Assembly (NCBI RefSeq): GCF_000955955.1
Contig: NZ_JYJG01000187.1
Coordinates: 1-26,987, forward strand
Source of the DNA: Lentzea aerocolonigenes
GTDB taxonomy: Bacteria > Actinomycetota > Actinomycetes > Mycobacteriales > Pseudonocardiaceae
Length of the DNA: 26,987 nt
Direction of reading: 5' to 3'
Below the pieces are notes generated by a model, which made no database searches, was not told the origin of the DNA, and was given only the letters and a program-made list of their open reading frames with translations. Of the stretch, positions 7,310 through 14,234 are shown piece after piece (position 1 is the first letter of the stretch; the number at the start of each line of letters is the position of its first letter). Both the position numbers and the translations under genes were made by a program.

Positions 7310-7334
7310 AGCGGTCACGGCCAGGATCACCGGC

Positions 7335-9107
7335 GTGTCAGTCGAGTTCAGGGTTCTCGGGAGGATCGAGGTGCGGGCGTGCGGCCGCAACGTCGTGCTG
7401 GGCTCGCTCAAGCAACGCCTCCTGCTCGCCACGCTGCTGCTCAACCCCGGCCGTCCGGTGCCGATCCGCAGGCTGGTCCGCGCGCTGTGGGCGGACGAAC
7501 CGCCGATGTCCGCGACGGCGAACCTGCGCACGTACGCCAATCGGCTGCGCCAGGTGCTGCCGGACGGGTGTGAGCGCATCGCGGGCAGACAGGCGGGCTA
7601 CCAGCTCACGTTGCGGCCGGGCGAGCTGGACCTGCACCTGTTCACCGAACGCGCCGAGGCGGGCAGAGCGGCACTGGCTCAAGGTGATCACGCCGCAGCC
7701 GCGCGGCACCTGGGCGAGGCGCTGTCGGCGTGCCGGGGCGCGGTGCTCGAGGACCTGGCCGGCTGCGACGCGCTGGCCGGGTCGATCGCGCCGGTCGAGG
7801 AGCTGCGGCTGTCCGTGACGGAGGACCACTTCGACGCACGGCTCGGCCTCGGCGAGCACCGCTCGTTGATCACGCCGTTGCGCGGGTTCGTGGCCGAGCA
7901 CCCGTTGCGGGAACGGCCGCGCGCGCATCTCGTGACCGCGCTGTACCGGTCGGGCGACCTGGCCGGGGCACTGGCCGTCTACACTGACTACCGCGGGGTG
8001 ATCGCGGACCGGCTCGGCCTGGAGCCTTCGCCGGAGCTCGTCCGGTTGCACCAGGCGGTGCTGGACCGCGATCCGTCGCTGACCGCCGCTACCGCCGTGC
8101 GAGCGTCCTCGGTTCCGCGCGAGCTGCCTTCGCCGTGCCGCTCCTTCTCCGGCCGCGCGCCGGAAGCGGCGCGGTTGCAGGCTTTGCTCGCCCAGGACAC
8201 CCCGGCCGCGGCGGTCGTGCACGGCCCGTGCGGTGTCGGCAAGAGCGCGCTGGCCCTGGAGGTCGCGCACCGGGTCGCGCCGGTGTTCCCGGACGGCCAG
8301 CTCTACATCGATCTCCGCCAGGCGACCCGCGTGCCGCACCGGTTGCTGCGACACCTCGGTGTTTCCGACGTTCCACCCGCCGAGGACGAGGCCACGGCAC
8401 TGCTGCGGTCCAGGTTGGCGGACCGCGCCGTGCTCGTGGTGCTCGACGGCGCGACCGATCCCGCCCCGCTGCGGTTCCTCCTTCCCGCCACCGGCCCTTG
8501 CGCCATGCTGATCACCAGCCGCGCGCCACTGCTGCTGGACGGCGCGGAACACCTCCCGCTCGGCCCGCTGTCCGATGTGGACGGTCTGGAGCTGCTGACC
8601 CAGCTGGCGCCCGGAGCAGCCTTCGAACCCGCCGCGGCAGCTCAGATCGTGTCGTTGTGCCACGGAATACCGCTGGCACTGCACATCGCGGGCGCCCTGC
8701 TCGCCCACCGCCCGACCCGCTCACTGGCCCGGTGGGTGCGGCGGCTGGCCCCGGAACGCCGCAGGCTGGCCGAGCTCAGCTTCGGCGGCGAGTCGGTCCG
8801 CGCCGCCTGCGCCACCGCGTTCAGCGCGGTCGACGACCCGTTGGCGGCGAGTGCGTTCCGGCTGCTCGGCCGCTACGAAGTGTGCGATGCCACCACAGCG
8901 GCCTCAGCGCTGGGCACGGGTGCGCTCGAGACCGAGGCCGCGCTGGACCTCCTGGTGGACCTCGGTCTCGCCGAGTGGGGCGACGACGACACCTACCGCC
9001 TGCCCGGCCTGATGCGGTTGTTCGCCGCCGAGCTGACCAGCCCGAACGCGACCCGGCCAGCAATGGCCGGTCCCCGGCCTGTCCTGCGCGGTGGCCTCAC
9101 GCCATGA
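7335..9107 (+). CDS. SARP-family regulator with NB-ARC ATPase domain (AfsR-like)
   Basis: A 590-residue cytoplasmic transcription activator. Residues 1-90 form the OmpR-like winged helix typical of SARPs ('FRVLGRIEVRACG', 'LKQRLLLATLLL', 'NLRTYANRLRQVL'). Residues about 95-245 form the bacterial transcriptional activation domain ('AGALAVYTDYRGVIADRLGLEPSPELVRLHQAVL'). An NB-ARC-like ATPase follows with P-loop 'GPCGVGKS' (Lys303) and Walker B 'VLVVLDGATD'. The protein ends without the long TPR array of AfsR. GTG 7335 is chosen because AGGA lies 8 nt upstream and the SARP fold begins there; the longer open frame runs through the divergent promoter. SARPs activate secondary-metabolite and peptide clusters. 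Divergence from the eight-cysteine peptide operon suggests that operon is its target. Confidence 0.92.
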   Translation: MSVEFRVLGRIEVRACGRNVVLGSLKQRLLLATLLLNPGRPVPIRRLVRALWADEPPMSATANLRTYANRLRQVLPDGCERIAGRQAGYQLTLRPGELDLHLFTERAEAGRAALAQGDHAAAARHLGEALSACRGAVLEDLAGCDALAGSIAPVEELRLSVTEDHFDARLGLGEHRSLITPLRGFVAEHPLRERPRAHLVTALYRSGDLAGALAVYTDYRGVIADRLGLEPSPELVRLHQAVLDRDPSLTAATAVRASSVPRELPSPCRSFSGRAPEAARLQALLAQDTPAAAVVHGPCGVGKSALALEVAHRVAPVFPDGQLYIDLRQATRVPHRLLRHLGVSDVPPAEDEATALLRSRLADRAVLVVLDGATDPAPLRFLLPATGPCAMLITSRAPLLLDGAEHLPLGPLSDVDGLELLTQLAPGAAFEPAAAAQIVSLCHGIPLALHIAGALLAHRPTRSLARWVRRLAPERRRLAELSFGGESVRAACATAFSAVDDPLAASAFRLLGRYEVCDATTAASALGTGALETEAALDLLVDLGLAEWGDDDTYRLPGLMRLFAAELTSPNATRPAMAGPRPVLRGGLTP

Positions 9108-9132
9108 TCCGTGGCGAACCGAGGGGAGATTC

Positions 9133-10206
9133 ATGTCGATTCGACACCGCACTGCCAGGAAACGCGGAGCCTGCCTGATCGCCGCACTCACCGCCGCGAT
9201 CTCGTTGTCCAGCCCGCACGCCAAAGCCGCAGAACCGTCGCCACCGCGGTTCACCGACGGGTTCGGACTCCAGGTGACGAGCCAGCCGAGGTGGGCGGAC
9301 GAGAACCACCGCACGTTCCTGTTCAGCGTCTCCACGAACCAGGTGCCCACGCCGACCCTGCTCGAAGGCCAGGAACCGGGCAGGCACACCGTCGTCGTCA
9401 CCCTGCCCGCCGGCTACGACCCGAGCGTGCGCTACCCGGTCCAGTACTACCTGCACGGCCATCCCGACCGGCCCGACGCCCAGTGGAACCAGCGCGTCGT
9501 CGAGAACGCCACCAGGGACGTCCCGCTGATCACCGTGCAGCCCAACGGCAGCGGCCGCGGCTGGTACTCGAACTGGGTCACCCCCGGTGCCGCGGGACCG
9601 CAGAACTGGGAGACGTTCCACCTGGAGCAGGTGATCCCGTTCGTCGACGCCAACCTGAGCACGGTCGCCACGCGGGAAGGCCGCGCGATCGTCGGCCATT
9701 CGATGGGCGGCTTCGGCGCGTTGCACTACGCCGAGCACCGCCCCGACCTCTTCAGCTACGCCGGCAGCTTCTCCGGAGGCCTCGACCTGCAGAACTCCGA
9801 GATCCGCGCCGCCGTGGCCGCGAGCTCGGTGAACCCGGGCTCCGGCACTCCTACCGTCGGCGCCGACGCGATCTTCGGGCCGCCGATCTGGCCGTTCGAC
9901 GGTGTCTGGAACGCCCAGAGCCCAGCCCAGCACGTGGAATCGTTGCGCGGCATGGGAGTCGCCCTCTACACGGGCAACGGCGGCGACCTCACCGTCAACC
10001 CGATCCAGGCGGTGCTGGAGAACCGGGCCCGTGAGACGGCGCTGGTGACGGCCTCCCACCTGACCGCCGCGGGAATCCCGTTCCACCTGTCCGACTACGG
10101 CGACGGCTCCGGCTGGGCGCCGGGCTGCACCGGCAAGCACGCCGACGAGGCATGCGTGCAGGCGGACATGAACCACTTCGTGGGGCTGATCACGCGGAGG
10201 TCGTGA
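9133..10206 (+). CDS. Secreted alpha/beta-hydrolase esterase (esterase D / antigen 85-like)
   Basis: A 357-residue protein with a Sec signal peptide: basic 'SIRHRTARKRG', a hydrophobic core, and likely cleavage after A-K-A near residue 35. The mature part has the PF00756-type esterase fold: 'VVVTLPAGYDPSVRYPVQYYLHG', a nucleophile elbow G-H-S190-M-G-G, and a probable catalytic His in 'DMNHFVGLI' near the C-terminus. The family includes mycolyltransferases, S-formylglutathione hydrolase and xylan-acetyl esterases, so the substrate is unknown. The ATG has a strong GGGGAG 6 nt upstream. It starts 25 bp after the SARP gene and might be read with it, though a link to the peptide system is only possible. 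Confidence 0.88.
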   Translation: MSIRHRTARKRGACLIAALTAAISLSSPHAKAAEPSPPRFTDGFGLQVTSQPRWADENHRTFLFSVSTNQVPTPTLLEGQEPGRHTVVVTLPAGYDPSVRYPVQYYLHGHPDRPDAQWNQRVVENATRDVPLITVQPNGSGRGWYSNWVTPGAAGPQNWETFHLEQVIPFVDANLSTVATREGRAIVGHSMGGFGALHYAEHRPDLFSYAGSFSGGLDLQNSEIRAAVAASSVNPGSGTPTVGADAIFGPPIWPFDGVWNAQSPAQHVESLRGMGVALYTGNGGDLTVNPIQAVLENRARETALVTASHLTAAGIPFHLSDYGDGSGWAPGCTGKHADEACVQADMNHFVGLITRRS

Positions 10207-10344
10207 GGTTGCTCCGCAAGAGTGATCTCACGCTGGGCCACGCGGTTCGGCGGGCAACGATTCTGTCACGGCGTTAACGGGGTCCCGCCGGACCGCGACT
10301 CACGGTCAAACGGTGTCGGGGGCGACAGACCGGAGGCCGCGGAC

Positions 10345-11838
10345 ATGAAGCGACGCACGGAGCTGATCTCGCTCGCCGCCCTCGCCGGACCGCTCGTGGT
10401 GGTCGGTGTCCTGCTCGGAGTGTCCCGCCTGCTCGACTTCAGCGGTCCATCCATTCAGGACACCTACCACTTCGAGGTGCTCGACACGCGGTTCGGGTTC
10501 CACGTCGGCACCGCCTCGAACCAGGTGGCGGGCCTCGATGAAGCGGCGCGGCAGGCGTACCGGAAGTTCGAGCTGCTCGACTACCTGTTCCTGGCGCTGT
10601 ACGCGGTGGTGCTGACGCTCGCGATCCGGGCGGTGACCCAGCCGGGGACGTGGTCCCGCAAGCTCGCCTGGCTTCCTGTGGCCGCCGCCACTTTCGACGC
10701 GCTGGAAGACCTCACGACCCTGATCGCTCTCGGCAGCCTGACCCCGTCGAGCTGCGCCCTGGTCATCATTCTGTGCGCCGGAATCGTCAAGCACGTGTTC
10801 TTCTACGCCGCTCTCGCCGCGCTGGCGGTGTCGGGCGCCGTGTTCGCGTGGAGGAGGAAGCAGATGAGGTACAAGCGCGAAGACACCATCAAGCAGACCT
10901 ACTTCTCGCTGCGGCTGGCGCTGACCCTGCTCGTCGGGATGCTCCTGCTCGCGCTGGCGATCCACGCCGTGCCGCCGTGGTGCGCGTTCCACTCCATCAG
11001 CGCCTACTACTACTCACCACTGCAGGCGACGTTCGTGGGCGTGCTGGTGGCGATCGGCATCTGTCTCGTCGTCTACCAGGGCACCACGTACGCGGAGAAC
11101 CTGCTCCTCGACATCGCCGGTTTCATGGCGTTCATCGTCGCCTTCGCGCCGACGTCCAAGCCGCTCGACGACAAGGGCCAGCCGGTCTGCGCCGGCAGCT
11201 ACGTCTCGTCTGACGCACGAATCGCGGACATCGTGTGGGGCAACGTCTTCCCGCTGCTGCTGGTCGCGGCCGTGGCCACGTTCGTCGTGCTCCTCACCCG
11301 GCTCAACAAGGACAAGATCACGGACGAGGACGAGGCCGCGGCGAACCGCAAAGAGGTGGGGCGGCTCGTCGCGGGCCTGGTCGCGCAGGTGCTCGTGCTC
11401 GGCGCCTTCTTCGGGCTGCGCGGGCAGTTCGAGGAGAAGGCGCACGGGGTCGCGGCCACCACGCTGTTCGTCTGCATCATCCTCGTCGTGCTGATCAACC
11501 ACCAGGGCCGCGTCCAGGACCCGGACAACGAAGGGAAGAAGTCGAGGCACATCTACCTGATCGTGGCGATCGTCATGGCGGCCACCTTGGCGGCCTGCGT
11601 GCTCGTCCACATCATGCGTGGCGGCTGGCCCCACCTGATTCTCGCCATCGAGCTCGGGCTGATCGTGGAGTTCGCGGCGTTCTGGGCCATCCAGACCGGA
11701 GAGCTGAAGGGCGCGGCCAACCGTCCACCCGCGCCCCCGAACGGAGCACCGCAGGACACGGCCGACGGTCCTCCCGCGAACCAGCCGGAGCAACTGGAGG
11801 ACGCTGCCGACCCGGCGCCGGCGAACCAGGACGCCTGA
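10345..11838 (+). CDS. Two-module polytopic membrane protein of unknown function
   Basis: A 497-residue integral membrane protein with about 10-11 hydrophobic segments. The N-terminal module (residues about 1-170) has four or so helices. A cytoplasmic basic linker 'WRRKQMRYKREDTIKQ' leads to a second module with the striking 'HSISAYYYSPLQATFVG'. That S-x-S-A-Y-Y motif occurs in actinobacterial membrane proteins of unknown role. The last 45 residues are a low-complexity Pro/Ala/Asn/Asp tail with repeated 'PANQ'. ATG 10345 has GGAGG 9 nt upstream; earlier in-frame starts lie in the gap after the esterase. It looks like a fusion of two membrane families. I do not recognise a catalytic function. 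Confidence 0.85.
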   Translation: MKRRTELISLAALAGPLVVVGVLLGVSRLLDFSGPSIQDTYHFEVLDTRFGFHVGTASNQVAGLDEAARQAYRKFELLDYLFLALYAVVLTLAIRAVTQPGTWSRKLAWLPVAAATFDALEDLTTLIALGSLTPSSCALVIILCAGIVKHVFFYAALAALAVSGAVFAWRRKQMRYKREDTIKQTYFSLRLALTLLVGMLLLALAIHAVPPWCAFHSISAYYYSPLQATFVGVLVAIGICLVVYQGTTYAENLLLDIAGFMAFIVAFAPTSKPLDDKGQPVCAGSYVSSDARIADIVWGNVFPLLLVAAVATFVVLLTRLNKDKITDEDEAAANRKEVGRLVAGLVAQVLVLGAFFGLRGQFEEKAHGVAATTLFVCIILVVLINHQGRVQDPDNEGKKSRHIYLIVAIVMAATLAACVLVHIMRGGWPHLILAIELGLIVEFAAFWAIQTGELKGAANRPPAPPNGAPQDTADGPPANQPEQLEDAADPAPANQDA

Positions 11839-11839
11839 G

Positions 11840-13048
11840 CTAGCGCGTCGCGGCGAGCAGGCGCGCGGCCGCTGCCCGCACATCCCTTGCCACGTTAGGC
11901 TTCTCGGCCTCCACCCCGGCGACGAACACCCGCTCGACGTTGCCGGGGTGCGCGGCCGTGACGACCGCGGCGACCGGGTCGGCGGCACCGAGCAGGTTGA
12001 GGTCGCCGGCCCGCAACACCACCAGATCGGCGTGCTTGCCCACGCCGAGCGACCCGACCTGATCTCCCATCCCGATCGCCGAAGCACCCTCGACGGTCGC
12101 CATCCGCAGCACGTCGGCGGGAGTGACGTGCACGCCTTCGCTGACGTGCGCGGACATCAGCGCGGCCCGCATGAGCGAGAACATGTCCCCCGCCACCACC
12201 GCGGCCGAGTCGACACCGAGCCCGGTAGGCACACCCAACGCTCGGGTACGGCGGATCATCGGGGCGCCGTGCCCCATCTCGGCTTCCAGGCCCGGCGCGA
12301 TCGCCACGCCCGCACCGGCGTCGGCGACCAGCTTCAGCTCGCCGTCCGGAAGTCCGTTGCCGTGCACGAAAGTCGTGTTCCCGTCGAGCAGCCCGCGGTC
12401 GTGCAGCGCGGAGATCGGGTTGCCCTCGCCGGCGACATGCGTGAGCACGCGCAACCCGAGCTCACGCGCCAGCTCCCAGTCCGCTTCCACCACGCTCATG
12501 TCCGAAAAGGACGGTCCGACCGGCGCGAGTGCGATGTCGACGAGCCCGCCGCCGAGTTCCACGCCACGCCGCACGTCGTCGGGGTCGCACGCAGGCCCGA
12601 ACACCGCCGGCCCGTACCCGAACATCGCGCGGACACCCGACTCCCGCAGCCCTCGCACGGCGGCGGAGGCGTGCGCGAACGTCGGCGCGAACGAGTAGTC
12701 CTGCACGGTCGTGATCCCGGAAGCCAGGCATTCCAGCGCACCCGCGAGCGTGCCGATCCGCAGTTCGTCCGGTGTCACCACTTCCTGCAACGGCTTGAGC
12801 AGCTTCTCCAGGTAGGCGCCGAGCGACATGTCGGCGCTGAACGACCGCACCAGCATCTGCCACAGGTGCCGATGCGCGTCGACGAAGCCCGGCAACACGA
12901 TCCGATCCGTGCAGTCGATCACCACAGCGGCCCGCAACCCCTTGCCCACCGCGGCGATCCGCCCGTCCCGCACGAGCACGTCGGTGCCCGGCAGAGCCAC
13001 CACCGGGTCGGTGTCGATCACCAGGGCGTTGCGCAGCACGAAGTCCAT
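11840..13048 (-). CDS. Amidohydrolase (AtzA/TrzN/MtaD-like metal-dependent deaminase or hydrolase)
   Basis: A 402-residue cytosolic enzyme of the amidohydrolase superfamily. The metal site is seen as H59-x-H61 in 'GFVDAHRHLWQ', a mid-protein His in 'VLTHVAGEG', a further His in 'TTFVHGNGL', and the catalytic Asp in 'GLGVDSAAV'. The N- and C-terminal strands ('LRNALVIDTD', 'GKHADLVVLRAGDLN') give the composite beta-sandwich typical of cytosine deaminase/chlorohydrolase members. The substrate is probably a heterocycle or nucleoside-like amine, not determinable here. ATG 13048 has a strong AGGGGG 5-6 nt upstream. It is divergent from a MarR gene with a palindrome between them, so it is probably induced by its substrate or a product through MarR. 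Confidence 0.9.
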   Translation of the reverse strand: MDFVLRNALVIDTDPVVALPGTDVLVRDGRIAAVGKGLRAAVVIDCTDRIVLPGFVDAHRHLWQMLVRSFSADMSLGAYLEKLLKPLQEVVTPDELRIGTLAGALECLASGITTVQDYSFAPTFAHASAAVRGLRESGVRAMFGYGPAVFGPACDPDDVRRGVELGGGLVDIALAPVGPSFSDMSVVEADWELARELGLRVLTHVAGEGNPISALHDRGLLDGNTTFVHGNGLPDGELKLVADAGAGVAIAPGLEAEMGHGAPMIRRTRALGVPTGLGVDSAAVVAGDMFSLMRAALMSAHVSEGVHVTPADVLRMATVEGASAIGMGDQVGSLGVGKHADLVVLRAGDLNLLGAADPVAAVVTAAHPGNVERVFVAGVEAEKPNVARDVRAAAARLLAATR

Positions 13049-13067
13049 CAGATCCCCCTCACGCGAA

Positions 13068-13083
13068 AGCTTTCTTAAAAGCT
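13068..13083. promoter_or_regulatory. Palindromic operator for the MarR regulator (putative)
   Basis: AGCTTT-CTTA-AAAGCT is a 16-bp dyad with perfect 6-bp arms, AT-rich against its surroundings. It lies 19 bp from the amidohydrolase start and 27 bp from the MarR start. It overlaps a likely -35 (TTCTTA, 13072-13077) of the MarR promoter. This is the usual arrangement for autoregulation plus control of the divergent gene. Confidence 0.6.
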
Positions 13084-13100
13084 ATCACGGTGTGCAATAG
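13072..13100 (+). promoter_or_regulatory. Candidate MarR promoter, possibly leaderless
   Basis: A -35-like TTCTTA (13072-13077), a 17-bp spacer and a -10-like CAATAG (13095-13100) with upstream TGTG place the transcription start at about 13107-13111. That is at or just before the GTG start codon, so the MarR mRNA may be leaderless. No Shine-Dalgarno is seen before the GTG. Confidence 0.4.
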
Positions 13101-13110
13101 GCTCTGACCT

Positions 13111-13596
13111 GTGACGGATCGCGTGGAAGAACTGCTGGCGGTGTGGCGCACCGAACTCCCGGAGGCCCTGGTCGCAGGCTCCGAGTTCAGCAAGCGCCTC
13201 ATGGTCCTGTCGGGCCTGCTGGGCGAGGCCACCCGCGCCACCGTGACCCGGTTCGACCTGACCGGCGCCGACTTCGACGTACTGGCCGCCCTGCGCCGCA
13301 GCGGCAAGCCCTACCGCCTCAAGGCCAACGAGCTCAGCCGCTCACTCCTGCTCTCCACCGGCGGCACCAGCAACGTGGTGAACCGCCTGGTCGCCCGCGG
13401 CCTGGTCGAGCGAGAGCCGGACCAGACCGACGGCCGCAGCACCTACGTGCGCCTCACGCCGAGCGGCACGTCGCTCGCCGAGGAGGTCGTGATCGCGAAC
13501 AGCAAGGCGCACGACGAGGTGCTGTCCCCGATCCCCGCCGAACTCCTGGAGAACGCGACGGCCGCCCTCCGCGCGCTGGCCGAGCACCTGCCCTAG
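13111..13596 (+). CDS. MarR-family transcriptional regulator
   Basis: A 161-residue winged-helix regulator. The core 'DFDVLAALRRSGKPYRLKANELSRSLLLSTGGTSNVVNRLVARGLVEREPDQTDGRSTYVRLTPSG' shows the MarR helix-turn-helix followed by the D-x-R-S beta-wing. N- and C-terminal helices would form the dimer interface. It probably represses itself and the divergent amidohydrolase through the palindrome between them, with release by a small molecule related to the enzyme's substrate. The GTG at 13111 is the first start in frame. Its TAG stop overlaps the stop of the convergent beta-trefoil-like gene by 3 nt. Confidence 0.92.
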   Translation: MTDRVEELLAVWRTELPEALVAGSEFSKRLMVLSGLLGEATRATVTRFDLTGADFDVLAALRRSGKPYRLKANELSRSLLLSTGGTSNVVNRLVARGLVEREPDQTDGRSTYVRLTPSGTSLAEEVVIANSKAHDEVLSPIPAELLENATAALRALAEHLP

Positions 13597-14018
13597 ACAG
13601 GCGTGACGGTCCAGCGGTAGATCGGGTCGCCGGAGGGTTCGAACAGGCCGTAGATCGAGTTCGGCACGGCCCGGCTGCCGGCCAGCACAGCACCGGGAGC
13701 AGCTGCTTCGGTAGTGAGCACGACCCCGCCGGACGCCGGCACGAACTTCCAGCGCTGCGCAGGATCCGACGCGTCGCACTCCCGCAGCAACGCGTAGTTG
13801 CCCGCCCCGGACATGCACTGTCCGGTTTGGACGTTCCGCAGCTGCGCACCCGCCCGGACCCACCGCTGGGACCGCGCACCAGACGGCGCTGCCACACCCA
13901 GGTGGTCGGCGGACACCTCGATCACCGCGTCCACGGCGGCGCTCCTGATCACCACCTCGCCCGCGCACGGCGCGGCGGCCAGCTGAGCCAACAGAACCAG
14001 AGACGTCACAACAGTCAT
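13593..14018 (-). CDS. Small secreted beta-trefoil (ricin-B-like) protein
   Basis: A 141-residue protein with a short Sec signal peptide (hydrophobic residues 4-16, cleavage probably near 'AAAPCAG'). The mature part has beta-trefoil features: 'SQRWVRAGAQLRNVQTGQCMSG' and 'ECDASDPAQRWKFVPASGG'. These are Q-x-W-type repeats with the Cys-x-D pairing found in ricin-B carbohydrate-binding domains. Only about two clear repeats are seen, so the third is degenerate. No catalytic domain is attached. It may bind polysaccharide outside the cell. It diverges from the subtilisin-like protease gene and converges with the MarR gene with overlapping stops. Confidence 0.75.
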   Translation of the reverse strand: MTVVTSLVLLAQLAAAPCAGEVVIRSAAVDAVIEVSADHLGVAAPSGARSQRWVRAGAQLRNVQTGQCMSGAGNYALLRECDASDPAQRWKFVPASGGVVLTTEAAAPGAVLAGSRAVPNSIYGLFEPSGDPIYRWTVTPV

Positions 14019-14098
14019 GTCAGCCGGTTCTACTCAGGCCCGAACGATCGCGGAACGTCATTTGGGGCAGACCGTCTCACCCCACGCCTGACGTGCGA

Positions 14099-14118
14099 CG
14101 TTCGGCGTGAACCGAACG
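14099..14118. promoter_or_regulatory. CGTTCGG/CCGAACG inverted repeat in divergent promoter region
   Basis: CGTTCGG (14099-14105) and CCGAACG (14112-14118) form a 20-bp palindrome with a 6-bp centre. A third copy of CCGAACG lies at 14040-14046. All are in the 216-bp gap between the beta-trefoil gene and the protease gene, so a shared regulator is plausible. The binding protein is unknown. Confidence 0.4.
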
Positions 14119-14187
14119 GAGCATTTCTGAAACCACGCGTCCCGAATGCCCTCCCGCCTCCTCTAACACCGCTGACGGGCCCCTGCA

Positions 14188-14207
14188 CCCGCGCGACCGT
14201 GCGCGGG
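14188..14207 (+). other. Small hairpin in the protease 5' leader
   Basis: CCCGCGC (14188-14194) and GCGCGGG (14201-14207) form a 7-bp GC stem with a 6-nt loop. It lies about 20 nt before the GGAGG ribosome site. It could affect mRNA stability; in DNA this GC-rich it may also be chance. Confidence 0.3.
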
Positions 14208-14234
14208 CATCGCCCGCTAGGAGTTGGAGGAATC

